Assembly (NCBI GenBank): GCA_001513075.1
Contig: LFSE01000097.1
Span: forward strand, 5,096-50,321
Source: Clostridiales bacterium DTU074
GTDB taxonomy: Bacteria; Bacillota; Clostridia; Caldicoprobacterales; Caldicoprobacteraceae
Length of the DNA: 45,226 bases
Direction: 5' to 3'
In this document: piece by piece, positions 44,967-45,226 of the stretch
Position numbering within the stretch: the first letter of the stretch is position 1
Layout: the number at the start of each line of letters is the position of its first letter
Notes under the pieces: generated by a model
Seen by the model: only the letters and a program-made list of their open reading frames with translations
Database searches by the model: none
What the model was told of the DNA's origin: nothing
Program-made: the position numbers and the translations under genes

Positions 44967-45226
44967 ATGAATATCATAGAGAAACGGGGAGTATGGCGAT
45001 TTTTTGATAAAACCGTGACTTTAATTCTTACCGATGAGAAGCAGTTGGAGATCATTATTGAGGATCCGTCAAAGCCTTTATTCGAAAACGATGAGCGCGG
45101 CTTTTCCGGTGAGAGGGAAAAGCTCTACAGGGATAATACTTCCCTGATAGATATATGTCGTGAAGGCCAGAAAAAGGGTGCGGAAAGGCTGGAACTCTCG
45201 TACGATTTCTTTTTTGGAGGCAGCAG
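44967..45226 (+). CDS. Paralogue of the 958-residue GH42-like protein, cut by window end
   Basis: The first 86 codons are present; the gene continues past the edge. The start MNIIEKRGVWRFFDKT and the stretches IIEDPSKPL and LSYDFFFGGS match the N-terminus of the protein at 31246. A gap-free hand alignment gives about 50 identities in 86 positions. AAGGGG precedes the ATG. It is a diverged second copy in the same locus, so the two probably act on related linkages. Domain content beyond the N-terminal beta module cannot be seen. Confidence 0.88.
   Translation, partial: MNIIEKRGVWRFFDKTVTLILTDEKQLEIIIEDPSKPLFENDERGFSGEREKLYRDNTSLIDICREGQKKGAERLELSYDFFFGGS

Overview
The window looks like chromosomal DNA from a spore-forming, low-to-moderate GC Firmicute of class Clostridia. 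The evidence is the gene order pcrA-ligA-gatCAB, then yicC-remA-gmk-rpoZ-coaBC-priA-def-fmt-rsmB-rlmN-stp-prkC-rsgA-rpe-thiN, and a very short spoVM gene. Nearly all genes lie on the + strand with strong Shine-Dalgarno sites and many 1-4 base overlaps. I cannot name a species. The first 15 bases match the end of the Nextera/Tn5 mosaic-end adapter, so the left edge is a library artefact and this is probably a short-read contig.

Region 1 (1-8700): a cut LysM-repeat protein on the - strand, then a TrpR-like YerC regulator, PcrA helicase, NAD-dependent DNA ligase and gatC-gatA-gatB. The GatA here keeps the nucleophile Ser178 and apparent glutamine-binding residues, but has Glu in place of the catalytic Lys79 and Phe in place of cis-Ser154.

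Region 2 (8700-24730): an orphan PurM/HypE-like protein, then a long housekeeping operon for RNA turnover, biofilm regulation, nucleotide and CoA metabolism, replication restart, N-formyl-methionine processing, rRNA modification, the PP2C/PASTA-kinase pair, ribosome assembly, the pentose phosphate pathway and thiamine. It ends in three very small genes or candidates: a 58-residue membrane protein, SpoVM, and a 28-codon frame overlapping the spoVM stop. A strong hairpin terminator closes it.

Region 3 (24731-30190): an accessory module of a secreted protein, a membrane histidine kinase, a LuxR-type response regulator, a second secreted protein of DUF1102 type and a SipW/archaeal-type signal peptidase. 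The two secreted proteins share a short motif just after their signal sequences. I infer a surface-fibre or matrix module (TasA-like in logic) with its own sensor and processing enzyme.

Region 4 (30190-45226): a carbohydrate-uptake and degradation locus. It holds a TIM-barrel-like protein, a 958-residue GH42-like protein, a GH99/71-like protein with a CBM9-like tail, a six-hairpin-like protein, a LacI regulator, a sugar-binding lipoprotein, two CUT1 permeases, a YesL protein, and the start of a paralogue of the 958-residue protein cut by the window end. One permease carries a seven-repeat beta-propeller, probably extracellular, fused ahead of the MalF-like domain. The four enzymes lack signal peptides, so imported oligosaccharides are probably degraded inside the cell. 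The substrate is unknown.
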